Source of the DNA: Antitrichia curtipendula
Lineage: Eukaryota > Streptophyta > Bryopsida > Hypnales > Leucodontaceae
Assembly: GCA_951230915.1 (NCBI GenBank)
Contig: OX579641.1
Location: forward strand, 11,842,001 to 11,906,000
Length of the DNA: 64,000 nucleotides
Direction: 5' to 3'
The position numbers were made by a program, and so were the translations under genes. The notes below the pieces were generated by a model that made no database searches, was not told the DNA's origin, and saw only the letters and a program-made list of their open reading frames with translations. Numbering within the stretch: the first letter of the stretch is position 1; the number at the start of each line of letters is the position of its first letter. This document shows, one piece after another, positions 24,810-36,195 of the stretch.

Positions 24810-25798
24810 CATATATAAAACTATGGATATATTCAAAAGACTATTTTTTCCAATTACTAATTTTTTTTTTTGGCATGAAGTAAAAATTGATGACCTATGT
24901 ATGTCCAAACTCTTGAACGACGCAATTATAACCCTAAATCAAACATTTGGCGCAGATAGAAGATACAAAATAATAAACAAATGCCTGTATAAATGTATAA
25001 ATGTGTATGTAACTACCAAGTTTTAATCCAAAAATGTTTGGCTTCAAAAAGGCAGGGATGTAACAATGTAGCACTTCCCAAGAGGAAAATGAGCAGCAGC
25101 GTCCACGCCCCAACCAAATACCGTTGGCGCCTATATTAAAGTCCGCGCCCAATTGAACTTCAGTCCGCACCCTGACATGAATCCACGCCCCTGCTGTATT
25201 CTGTTTGCGCCCTGACACGAGTTCGCGCTCTGCCCAACTTAAGTCCGCGCCCGTCCTTTTTAAGTCCGCGCCCTGACTTAAGTCCGCACTCTGCCCGAAT
25301 TAAGTCTGCGCCCACACATGAGTCCACGCCCCGTCCTGTTTAGGGTCCGCGCCTGGACTTAAGTCCGCGCCCCGTCCTGTTTAAGTCCACGCCCGCCCTT
25401 AAGTCCGCACCCCGTCCTATTTAAGTCCGTGCCCGGACTTAAATCCGCGCCTTATTCGACTGAAGTCCGCGCCCGGAGTCTGAGTTGGCAGCCAAGTAAT
25501 TCCACGTCAATCTTTTTTTTAATTCACATAAAGTCAACAACATGTTGACTACATCGAACGGGTGAAGCCTCAATCGGACGGGCGAATTGGGCGGGCGGGC
25601 AACTTGCCCAGTGTGACAACCCTGGTGCTTGTCCTTTTTGAAAGTAATTGGATATCTTATGTGAGTATCTATTTGACCAATTTGTTTGACTCAGTCATGT
25701 AGGTGGTAATGATTGTAGCTATTTTTTTTTCTATTCAATCTATGATCTATGTTTATTTCCCTAGCTTGAGCATTCAATGGTTTGAGGGCTTGGACTTT
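24810..25798. repeat. Duplicate of 23621-24609 created by unmerged contig ends
   Basis: The copy matches at a constant offset of 1189 and its boundaries coincide exactly with the gap edges. It therefore repeats the array and giant hAT terminus (terminus at 25624, flank 25625-25632). It should be treated as one locus, not as a second element. Confidence 0.9.
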
Positions 25799-26886
25799 TC
25801 TTTAAAGTGAAAGATGGATCTTACATCTATAGTGTTCCGGGCCAAATCTACATCCCTGAGATTGATGAGTTGAATGTTGGTTGATTTTGAATGTGATTGA
25901 AATGAAGTAATTGTGTCCTTGGTGACAGTTTAAAAACTAGGTAATATGGACAAAAAAATGACCTACTTTTACTTGTCTTCATTACATAAAGTCATGTGGG
26001 TCTTTGCAAATGAGTCGTGTTTTAATTATATAAAAGAGATGACCATATCCCATTTGACTGTAGTGTTTTGGGGGATATAAGAACCGCAGGGTTCCAAAAA
26101 AATTGAATGTGTTGATGTTGCGAGAGTTACTAAAATGTAAAGCAGAATTAGCAAATGAATATATTTTGTTAGTCGGACCCTCAAATTATTTAGAAAGTTT
26201 TCCTTTAGTATTACTTTCTGTATACGACAGTAAACGGTACATTCCGCACACTTAGTGAACCATTAATGTAGCCCACTTGCCATGCTGCCAACATTCAACC
26301 TTTGCCATCTTTATCAATAAACTGAAATTTGATTGTAGTTGACTGAACCTGCAATTCAATGTAGTGCATTTGTAAGCGATGCACCCATACACAAACCTAA
26401 GATGATTGGCAATTGGTAACTGTGTAATTTCTTGAGGTTCTCCATCACGGCCATCTGATTAAGGTATGAATTGTCAATGAAAAGATTGAAGTCCGATCAA
26501 TCACGCACCATAGAAGTCCAGAATGCCCAAAGACCCAATTCCTTAGTGTTCCTGTGGAATTTCACAGATCGATCGACGTCTATGGAATTCCCGGCTCTTG
26601 ATATTCCAATCTGGAGCTGTAAAATTTGCACGCACTAATATGGAAAATGGAATATCTAATTGTGTTCATGGACTTCTGTATTTCATTGGTGAATACAGGT
26701 AGTGATCCACTACGTCCGATCCAAGGTCAATGTTAATCACAACAAAATCATACAATATATCGTGCCTAATCTGGGCCGGCATTGTGGGTGTAAGTTCGAG
26801 AATTCATCAGTGTCATTTAAAAATCATAATGACTCAATCCAACTCCCAAATACTGAAGACTTAAACTCCCGGCAACTCATTCCAAG
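25799..26886. other. Unassigned remainder of the palindrome spacer
   Basis: No gene is supported. The last 8 bp (26879-26886, CTTGGAAT on the minus strand) match the left flank of the other hAT copy (16609-16616, CCTGGAAT) at 7 of 8 bases. This sequence was therefore originally adjacent to 16616. Confidence 0.6.
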
Positions 26887-29800
26887 CAGTGTTTTTTTTT
26901 TCTAATTCAAGGAATCTGGATGTGGGCTCCAATTTAAAAGGAAGTGATGAAGGTTAGGCACACTCACAATTTTCTGTGGTGCAAAATCTGGCTCCACATA
27001 CAAAAGAAGTGGGAGAGGTATGGCATCAGGAGAAGAAGCCAAAAAAACACATTTGGCCATTTGAATTTTTAGATTGGTGCGCAATTTGGCAACTGAGAAT
27101 TTGGGTTGGTGCAAGATTGGGCAACAATTTTTGAAAGAATAGAGCAAAGTGGGCAACACCATAATTTCAGAAAGTCCAATTTAGGCTTTAATTCAATCCA
27201 CTTTTCAAAATAACTTCGATAACTTTTCAAAATACTTTGATGTGTAAATGAATCTCACATTTCTACAAACATTAGCCAACCACACTGAGCTAAACTACAC
27301 TTGTATCCTACAAAGACTCCGACGCATAAGACCTGCACACACACACAAATACTCCGACGCGCAAGTCAAAATATAATTAACTTAACTTTCAAAGAACAAG
27401 TAGCATTGAATCTGCACAAAAAAGGACCTGCACACACACACACAAGCACTCCAACACCGAAGTTAGGAAATAATGCAAATACAACTTTGACAAAGCAAGT
27501 AGCACTTAAGCTGTAGTTAATGTGGGCATTGCGATCCAATTATCTCACTGTTTGCATTATCCCCAAAGACTTCAAACGCTCAGAGAGATTTCAGAAACAA
27601 ATCCTACAGATAGTTCATTTGAATAAAAAATCTTTGGAATTCGGTGGGAGTGCTATCAGGAGGAGATTGTGTGGCATGGAATCTTGAGCCAATTGACCAG
27701 TCCTTCTAATTTTTCTACAAAAGTACTGAGTTTAAGTCTATATAAACTTGCTGACTCAAAGTTCAGAAAGAAATCAACACAGACCTGTTGGTGTCATTCA
27801 GGTAAGTCCCCAAATGACGACTCCTTCAATCAAGATGTTTCATCTAGATCTGAGTAGTCTGTAGTCTGTAAAAGAGGAACTCAATCCAGATTAATCACCG
27901 TTGATCTACAATAGATTTCGATGAGAGCTTTACTGTATTGCATAGACGGAATAACGGAGATTGGAAAAAAGTTAAGATGAATGCTACATTTTTGAACACC
28001 AGACATCTGTGTGTCTCTCTAATATATTAGACTTTGAGTTTCCAAAATGGCTTTCTAATTTTAGTTTGTGAAGGTAGGGGTTACTAAGTTCCAAGTTTAA
28101 GCTCAAACAAATGGATTTGACCAAGACGACAAGAAGAACAGAAGCTATTTCTTACCATCGTTAGCTTCATTGTAGTATTCTAAATACTCACAAGCTGTGC
28201 CTCTCCTTTGGCACTCTGCAAACAAATCAGCCAGATCATTAGATTGTGCAGTGATGAAGAACATTACCAATCCCAAGCAAATGCAAATTAGAACAATGGA
28301 CATAGACCAATTTGATCATTGCAGATTAGCAAACTCCACTCCATCACAATTTCCCCATAAGTCATATTCAAAGACCTGAATATTCCATCCACTAACCTTC
28401 TTATCAAGGCCAAGCGCCTTAGTACAATCCAATTCAACGTTGCACAAAAGGAGACCTGCACACACACACAAAGACTCCGACGCTCAAGTCAGAAAATGAA
28501 GGAATTTCAGTTTTCACATAAGAAAGGAGCACTGAACCTGGCACAGAAGAAGACCTACAAACACAAGAACACTCCGATGCCCAATAGGAGAGCATTGTCG
28601 TTCCTTTAGAAACACTGTACACTTCAAGTTCAAAGTTAGAGCTCACTAAAAGGGCATCACAAAGCAAAATGAAACAAGAAAATAGACAAGTTCTTGCATA
28701 CAAGTGAGAAGACTACAACCCATAAGCAAAACCGTTTCTTCTTTAAGACAAGGTAGCATGAACAGAAATATGATGCTACTCTAAACTTTGGAATGTGGTA
28801 TGCCACAAAAATGCAACCTCATACATTTCTATTGCTACAGAAAGATAGATAGAATCTAAAGCAAAGAAACTACAACTACCACATATCTAAAACCCTGTAG
28901 GCATCAAACCTTCCCTAGAGACATAGAACCTAAACCTGAAAAACACAAGACCTATGGGAATGCTAAGCCATTAATCCATACCGATAGTTATCAGCTTGAT
29001 TGACCCACTGGAGGAAACACTTCTCATAAGGAAAATCTTCCAAGGTGTACACCTTTTGCCCATGCATGCCAACGACTAGGCTTAGATGATCACCTTGCAA
29101 CCAATTGCGGAGCTTGTCCTTCAAGAACGCAAGTGAGGAGAAGCAGCGTTCGTCTTCAACGGATCCAAGAACATGGATCATGGCAATTTCAGCCAATTTC
29201 ACATATTCAAGAATCTCTTTTGCCAAGGACGTGTTGGCATCGATAATCCGCCATAGGCGAGTTAAAGGATTCACAGTCAACTGAGGGTCCTCCAAGGCAG
29301 CCATGCTGTTTGATAGCATGGACAATTTGAACAAGTGCTGCTGCAATTCAAGCTAGAAGCAATCAAGGAGGGCTGGAACTAGACGCTTGTTCTCGTCTTC
29401 GCCAATCCACTTCGGCTCACCATAAAATTTCTTTATCATGTCGAGATGCTTTCGAAAGCTCTTTTCAGCATCTTTTTGCCTCCAATATTGAGGGTAAACT
29501 ATACCCAGAGCATCCAGTAAACCATGGGCAGGAAAACGACTAGCTAGCTCATCGATCAATTGTTGGGCGGCACCTGCATCCAAAGAAGGTAGAGGTCAGA
29601 GCCTAGACCACCTCAGACTGCCAATACTGAATTTGCAATTAATCAAAACAATTAAAACACACTTACCCGTGCATTCACTCTTCATATCTTCAATGAGAGA
29701 ATTCCAAGTTTCTCTAGTGATTATAGCACCCTCATGCCGTGCAGTCAGCTCCTCTCCATTGACAACAAATTGCAAATGCTGGACATCGTTTAGGTCCATA

Positions 29801-32800
29801 GAGCTCCATGACAGAAAGATTTGGTCATGACGGAGCTCAAGCAAGTTTGTCAAGTGCACAAATTCGGGACCACAGAAAGCTAAGCCATGACCCTTGTACA
29901 TCTCAAAGAGCTTCCCTAAACATTTCTGGAGTGCCCCCACGAAGTCACAAATATAAACATCCCGCTGTTGTGCAAATTGGATTAGGACATCCACGACTTC
30001 CAGAAGCGGGAGAAGACATATCATACCAACCACATGATACGGATCCAGCATCTTCTCCAGCAAGTCCTTAGCCTTTGCACGAAGACTCCGCTGCAAAAAA
30101 TGAAAACACAAGTCAGTGAGGCTATGAACCAGCCAGCCACAAACACCTTGAATGCAAGACAGAGCAGTGTGGAAGCAAATTTCGACCACAAAGCCAGCAG
30201 ACAAACAGGTAACCATGCACCACAATCCTCCAAGGCTCACTCTTCCAAAATTCACAAGCCTTCTCCCCTGCTTAAATGAATTGCAATGACAACAGAAATA
30301 AGACCAAAAAGAACTACAAGGATGGACTACAAATCCTCTCCACCTCTCTCTCCTGCTTGCTCACATCACTTCTAGTATGCAATCCTATCATAGCTCCCAA
30401 CAATGAATGCAAACTCACTCTGATCCCCACAATGTGTAAACATGTGCAAAACATAATCATACCGTTTCAGCCTTGTTGATCGAATCCAAACGCAGCTTGG
30501 ACATCACTGAGCGATACTCGCTGAGAAGGCGCCGCAGTGGAGAAATGAGAGAGATCCATCGCGTTGTGACATTTTTCAAGAGCTTCAGGCCTTTAGTATC
30601 CACCAATTGTGCCAACGCGCGGAACTCTGCTTGGCATTTCGGAGAGTGAGCAAAGTATGCATGGCAAAGCTTACACAAATCTTCGACTGCGTGGAACAAG
30701 TCGAGCCTACTCAGTGTTTTAACTGCCAAGTTAACTCGGTGTCCCATGCAGTGAACACCAGTGACATGTGGCGCATACTTCGCCTTCAACTGGACAGTAA
30801 CTCCTGTTCTGCAACCTTGAAAGGTAGAGACGCCATCAGCTCCGAAGCAAACCAACTTTGTCGCTATTGCGACCTCATCCAAGTCACCACGAACTCCAAC
30901 AACGCCCATTAAAAGGGCTGTCAAATTATCAGCTGTTGCACCGTCAGACTCCAGTTTCTGCAAGGTAATGAGGAGTGGCACACGAACCCAGTCTAGCATG
31001 ATGTAAATATGAACAGCGATGTAAGAACAATTATCTACGCCAGACGTTTCATCACACGTTAGGGCAATATACTTAGCAGATTTAATCATGGCTTTCATCC
31101 TCTCTTGCACAAAGGAATACATATGCTCAGCCATTAACCAGCCAGCACCAACACTCCAATGCATCGACGGGCAGTTTGGAGTTTCCAACAAACGGTAGAG
31201 ACTGAATTTTGCCTCGAACTCAGCCATAGGTCGACCAGCACATAACAGCTGAAACAAAGTTGCAAACTGCACCCGCTTCCTTCGTGCTTCTGTAGAAGTA
31301 CAGTTGTTGATTTGTTGGAGAACAGAAGATGGACGTTTGGCAACATACAATAACATGTTCACTTTGTGTACCTTACGGTGAGCATGCTTACTGATGGTGT
31401 CCCACTTTGGTGCCATCAGTCGAGGCTTCTTTCCAACGTCCGAGCACACTCGACATTTAACCATATGCAGCCAGCCATCTGTAGTGAGAACCATTTCGGC
31501 CCAGGGACACTTTGCACTCCACTCCATTTGGAATTTGCGAGTTAAATCATAATTAGGTTTTCCCAACCGAATAAGTGGCTGCAGCTCCTCCTCCTCGTCC
31601 ATATCGTCACCAGACAGGTAACTGTTCTCCATAGGACCATGCACCGCAAGGAAGTCTGCATCGTCCTCACTGCACAGGTAGCTTGGAGAGTCAGTAGATA
31701 ACGATACTACTGGAATTGGCGGCTTTGAACTCAAAATTACACAACTCCCTGGCTCTACAGGAGATGTAACAGCATCATTTGCATCCAAAGATACAGGTGG
31801 TGGGGAAAGGACTCGGCGAGGTTGTGAGGATACACTCTTTCTTCTACTTGAAGAAGATAGCGTTTTCTTCAATGGATCGTGGAGATCCAGGGGACCACGG
31901 TTCTCAGAATTGCGTGAAGTTGTGTAAAAGCTCCGAAGGGTGACCTGGTCTCTAGCTCTCTTCTTCCCTTGCTCCTCCGAGACTCGGCGCTGCTGCTTCC
32001 GCTTTCTCTCCGCAGCATCCACGATTTGCTGATTGCAAAGGTCTTTCCTCTGCTTCCTCAATTGAGACTCCGCAGCAACCTTCCGTCCCAAGTTTGATTC
32101 AGATGCACCGCTTGCGTCTTCGGCCCCAGATGCATCAGCCAACACCATTGTGAGTAGAGTTTTAGCAAGCAATAACACAAGACTGAAACGGTGAATCACC
32201 AAAAGCCGAAGCTTCAAATTCAACGACTAAACGCTGAAATTCAAACTTTGCGCAAGTGAACATTCGATAGCAATTCATGAAGACTTGCAGCGGTGTAGCA
32301 CTCTAGCCGTCTACATCAGCAATCCAGCACGTAAACATTCCATGCAAAACTTCACTGAATACACCAGCAAAGCGAGATCTGATATCACAAAACTTATACC
32401 TCCTAAGTTGGAATGCATGGGGGTGCAAATTCAAGCTTCCGGACCTCCTCAATCGAGCAATGAACACCAAATCCGCACAGACATTGAAAGTGGCCATTAT
32501 TTTAACTACAAAAAATTGCACAAGATGAAGACACTCAATGAATCCGGCAAGATTGTGTACTTGCTGAATTTGTTTCTGGCGCTACAACAATGAGGATGCA
32601 GCGAGTGGGGCGATTAATCAACTCTGAACACAGCGAGTGGGGCGATTCATCAACTATGAACACAACAAGTGGGGCGACGAGTGGTGAAGTACGAGTGCAT
32701 TTTGAAGCGGACCCTAAACCCTAGACTGGCGCCAGGATGAAAGCTTCGTTGCAAATGTGGCGTCCCATGTACGCAGTGTGGGTATTTTGGTGAACTTTCG

Positions 32801-33010
32801 GCGACAACGGATGAAAAGTGGGCAACTTGAGGTGGCGACAGCTTGGTAAACCCGGGCAGTCATTGTCAACCTCGTGGCTGTCACTCTCTGAAAGGAAATG
32901 CTCAGGTGGCATTTTCAGCAGTTTTGTGATCTTGTTTTTTAATAGACCCTGGTGCTGCTCAAATTTTTTTGGTGCTTTTAGTCTGTAAATCGCCTAATTA
33001 AAATACATTG
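26887..33010 (-). mobile_element. 6.1-kb hAT transposon, right arm of the palindrome
   Basis: This is the inverted, nearly identical copy of 16617-22740. Its outer terminus reads CAATGTATTTT (minus strand), one base different from the left copy. The outer flank 33011-33018 is GTTGACAT on the minus strand, matching CTTGACAT next to the left copy (22741-22748). The inner flank is CTTGGAAT. The outer boundary interrupts the kinase N-lobe, so this element inserted into the kinase gene of the giant hAT. Confidence 0.9.
28963..32148 (-). pseudogene. hAT transposase of the right arm, one premature stop
   Basis: This is the same gene as at 17479-20664 on the opposite strand, with the same three-exon structure (exon 1 30463-32148, exon 2 29667-30090, exon 3 28963-29573) and the same in-frame TAG (29353-29355). 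All open frames of the two arms translate identically. The two copies therefore separated very recently or have been homogenised by gene conversion. Confidence 0.8.
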
Positions 33011-33950
33011 ATGTCAACCTGATGATGCCAGGATGCTTCACCGGACATCCTGTAGCTTCAACCAACATCTCGCAACGTTTTGCCTTTTGATCTGTGGTCT
33101 TCAAGTGCTTTCCCGCAAACTCGAGCCAGGTGGGGATGTTCGCAAGTTTCGTAAGCCGCACCTTCCTCATGTCCCCGTAGGTACCTTCAGCCTCTCGTCC
33201 TGGCATTGTTACCACTTTTACTAACGGTGATAGCCAATACATTTATCTGCTCACACATTCATCCAGAATTTTTTCTTCCTGTGTTTCTTTCCACAGTTGT
33301 TTTGTTTTATGGCGACTTACGCTAAAGTTACGACACCAAGTCTCAACTATGCGTAATTTTGAAACAAATTCTAGGTTTGCTTCATCCCAATTGCTCTTGT
33401 CCTCTTTCTTTTTCATACAATAACGCCAATTGTCCACAACATTAGTAGTCAGTTGAACCAACGTGTTATCCAAGAAGTCTGAGTATAACCAATAATCTGT
33501 GCAATTGTTGAACTGCTGAGATGCGGCGAACTTCTCGTCAAGCTCTCTCCGTAAATGCTCTACTAACGCATCGTAATCGTCGACATTCTTGTTCACATAG
33601 TTTCTCTCCAACGATGCAATGCTTCGCACTCTGTAGAACTCCACCAATATTAGCCTAGCTTCATTTAAATATTGTAGTGGAGGCCAATTCGGATTCGACA
33701 GCTTCTTTGCCCTCTTCTTCCCTGATGACGATGAAGGCTATGATGAACCTGACGCCAATGACATGTGTGTTGGTGGAAGACTTTCTTCATCAATCTGCTC
33801 CATGTCCACGAGCAGCAGACGCTTCCCAGACGAACCACTTCCTTCTGCTTGCATATTGAAATCGTATTCTTCGTATATGATTGGTAAGTAATCTGAAGTG
33901 ATATTCACTGGAAAAAACAAAAAAAAACCCGAATATGCTCTTAGGGCCAA
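33011..33950 (-). pseudogene. N-terminal half of the split protein kinase gene
   Basis: Reading leftward, one frame runs through a Ser-rich start (KRLLLVDMEQIDEE), a helical pre-kinase region of about 150 residues (33243-33700), and then the N-lobe. The N-lobe has a glycine-loop-like EGTYGDMRKVRL, a Lys in EFAGKHLK, a helix-C Glu in KRCEMLVEA, and HPGIIRLT at the hAT junction. In-frame stops are TAG near 33738 and TAA at 33243-33245; with the TAG in the C-half at 22907 the gene has three nonsense changes. Its promoter side carries a TATA box and the GTCCCCGCCC array (34051-34335). It is divergent from the RING gene at 36196. Confidence 0.75.
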
Positions 33951-34050
33951 GCCCCAAACTCCATCAATCTCCCTTATTAGACCCCTGAGTGAGCTAACGT
34001 GGGAGGCATCCAGAGAGGGCTTGGCAAGGGATAACTGGAGTGTGCAGGGA

Positions 34051-34057
34051 TTATATA
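34051..34057 (-). promoter_or_regulatory. TATA box of the kinase gene
   Basis: CTATATAAT on the minus strand, directly next to the last motif of the GTCCCCGCCC array. It lies about 100 bp upstream of the first coding-like sequence. Confidence 0.5.
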
Positions 34058-34059
34058 GT

Positions 34060-34335
34060 CCCCGCCCCTTGAATGCGCTTGCGCTCGACTACGTTCTTGC
34101 CCTGTCTCCAACGTTCCCGCCTGACGTCTGCGCGCGCACAGTTTGAGTTCCCGCTTGCTCCAACAGCGTCCCCGCACTGCAACTGTGTCCACGCCATAGT
34201 CTATAACGTCCCCGCCCATGTAGTTTTAAGTCCCCGCCCGTCCTTTTTGAGTCCCCGCCCGTCGGATTATATCCGGGATCGATGGCGCCCCCGCCCTGTC
34301 CATAAAGTCCTCGCCCGGCCAATGAAGTCGCCATT
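34060..34335 (+). promoter_or_regulatory. GTCCCCGCCC motif array upstream of the kinase
   Basis: About ten copies of GTCC(C/A/T)CGCCC separated by short unrelated spacers (for example TAGTCCCCGCCCCTTGAATG, AAGTCCCCGCCCGTCC). All are on the plus strand. The array abuts the kinase TATA box. The same motif array precedes two other genes of the element. Confidence 0.7.
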
Positions 34336-34369
34336 TTTATTTTTATTTTTCTATTTTCTTGAATTTAAG

Positions 34370-35840
34370 GCCTTTTGGGGGGAAAAAATTTAATTCTCTT
34401 GTTGACGCCCTATTTCCAAGGGTAATTCTAGATAAAATTTTAATGTCCCTTTCTTTACCCTATATTTTTGGATACGATTGTTTGATTCAGGTCAATTTTT
34501 TATTTCTTTTACATACCCTATTTTCTTGGGTATATATCTTTGATTTATGTGTGTTTTTTATTTCATTTTTTATACCTTTTGGGGGGGATTAAGACATTAA
34601 GACATGTTGGTTAGTATAAAAAATTCATTTTGTTTCACTTTCATACACAATTTGTTTCTTTAAGTAGGTCTCTTTGGTTTAGGTGACATTTTTCTTTTTT
34701 TTAAATCCTATTTTGTTTAGTTTAGGTACTCTGGTGGAAAATTAAAAAGAAAATCTTATTGTTTACGCCCTATTTTTGGATGTGGTTCATGTTTGTTTAG
34801 TTCAATTCTGCATTTATCTTTTTGCAACCTATTTATTTTTATAGATTTTTCTTATTTAGGGGAGATTTTTATTACTTTTTTCACACCCTATTTTAATGGA
34901 CAAGAAACTTTGGTTGATATAAATAATTCTTCTTTTTTCCATACCCTATTTTCCAAGCTACATCTCTTTGGTTCAAGTCACATTTTCATTTCTTTTTACA
35001 CACCCTGTTTTCTTGCGTATGTCCCTTTGGTTTAGATGTGATTTTTATTTCATTTTTTACACTTTATTTTTTAGATTAAGCCAATAAAACACGTTGGATA
35101 ATATAAAAGATCCATTCTTCTTCACACACTTTTTTTTTTAAGTTTCAAGGACTCTAATGGAAAAAAAATTATTCTTATTGTTCACACCCTAATTTTGGGG
35201 GTAGTTCTCTTTGGCTTAGGTGAAATTTTTATTTCTTTTTCCACACCTTATTTTTTGGAATACGGCTCTTCGGTTTAGGTGACATTTTTATTTCTTTTTT
35301 CACACCCTATTTTATTGACAAGACACTTTGGTCAATATTAAACCTTTTTAAGACATCAAACCCTATTTTTTTTGCTAGATCTCCTTGGTGCAGGTGAATT
35401 CTTTATTTCTTCTTCCACACCTTATTCTTTTGGATAGGTCTCTTTGGTTTCGGTGAGATTTTTATTTCCTTTTCTTATTTTTTTTTTGGGGGGGGGGTGA
35501 ACAAATGATAGACCCATTGCATTAAAAAAAAAAAATACAGAAATAGCCAAGCTCCAAAGGCTGATCAAATGAAAAAAATTGAGCAAAACAATTTAGTTCT
35601 TTTTTCACACCCTCTTTTCCTGTAAAGGCATCTAAACAATTTTGTTCTTATTGTTCACACCGTATTTCGTGGAGTACGTCTCCTTGGTTTAGGTGAAATT
35701 TTGTTTCTTTTTTGGCACATCTTATACTTTGGCACATCCTATAGGTCTCTTACTTTCTTTGATGTACTTAAAAATTTTATTTCTTTTTCCAGACCCTATT
35801 TTTGGTATTAGACCCCAACTTTCTTTTTTTTAAATTTTCT
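34370..35840. repeat. T-rich minisatellite, unit about 60 bp
   Basis: Roughly twenty degenerate units around 'TTATTTCTTTTTCCACACC', 'CTATTTTTTGGGTA' and 'CTCTTTGGTTTAGGTGA'. The block separates the kinase promoter array from the RING-gene promoter array. It has no credible coding capacity. Confidence 0.75.
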
Positions 35841-35859
35841 TACTTTCTTCACCTTACGT

Positions 35860-36056
35860 CCCCGCCCTACGAAGAACTGTCCACGCCCAGACAGTTTTGC
35901 GTCCCCGTCCTGACGCAACTACGTCCCCGCCCAGACGCGATTACGTCCACGCACTGTCCTTGCGTCCGCGCCCTAACGCGATTCCGTCCTCGCTCATGCC
36001 GTTCTGTCCCCGCCTAGCGAGACTGCGTCCCCGCCCAGTGCTTGCGCCCCCCAGCG
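35860..36056 (+). promoter_or_regulatory. GTCCCCGCCC motif array upstream of the RING gene
   Basis: About nine motif copies (GTCCCCGCCC, GTCCACGCCC, GTCCGCGCCC) with about 20-bp periodicity, all plus strand, ending just before a TATAAG box (36059-36064). The RING gene ATG is at 36196. Confidence 0.7.
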
Positions 36057-36195
36057 ACTATAAGTCCCTGCCCATTCACGCACTTCTTGCCTCACAACTT
36101 CATGGGTCCTCCAATTCTTCATTGAGCTGGTTGCTTGGGCGGCTTTGTGGGGTCTTATTTATTACACACCCGTGCTTTTCCAAAGTCCACGAGCG

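Noticed and set aside
24514..25026. 170-codon open frame across the gap
   Set aside because: It runs through 200 N and the duplicated contig end, so it is an artefact.
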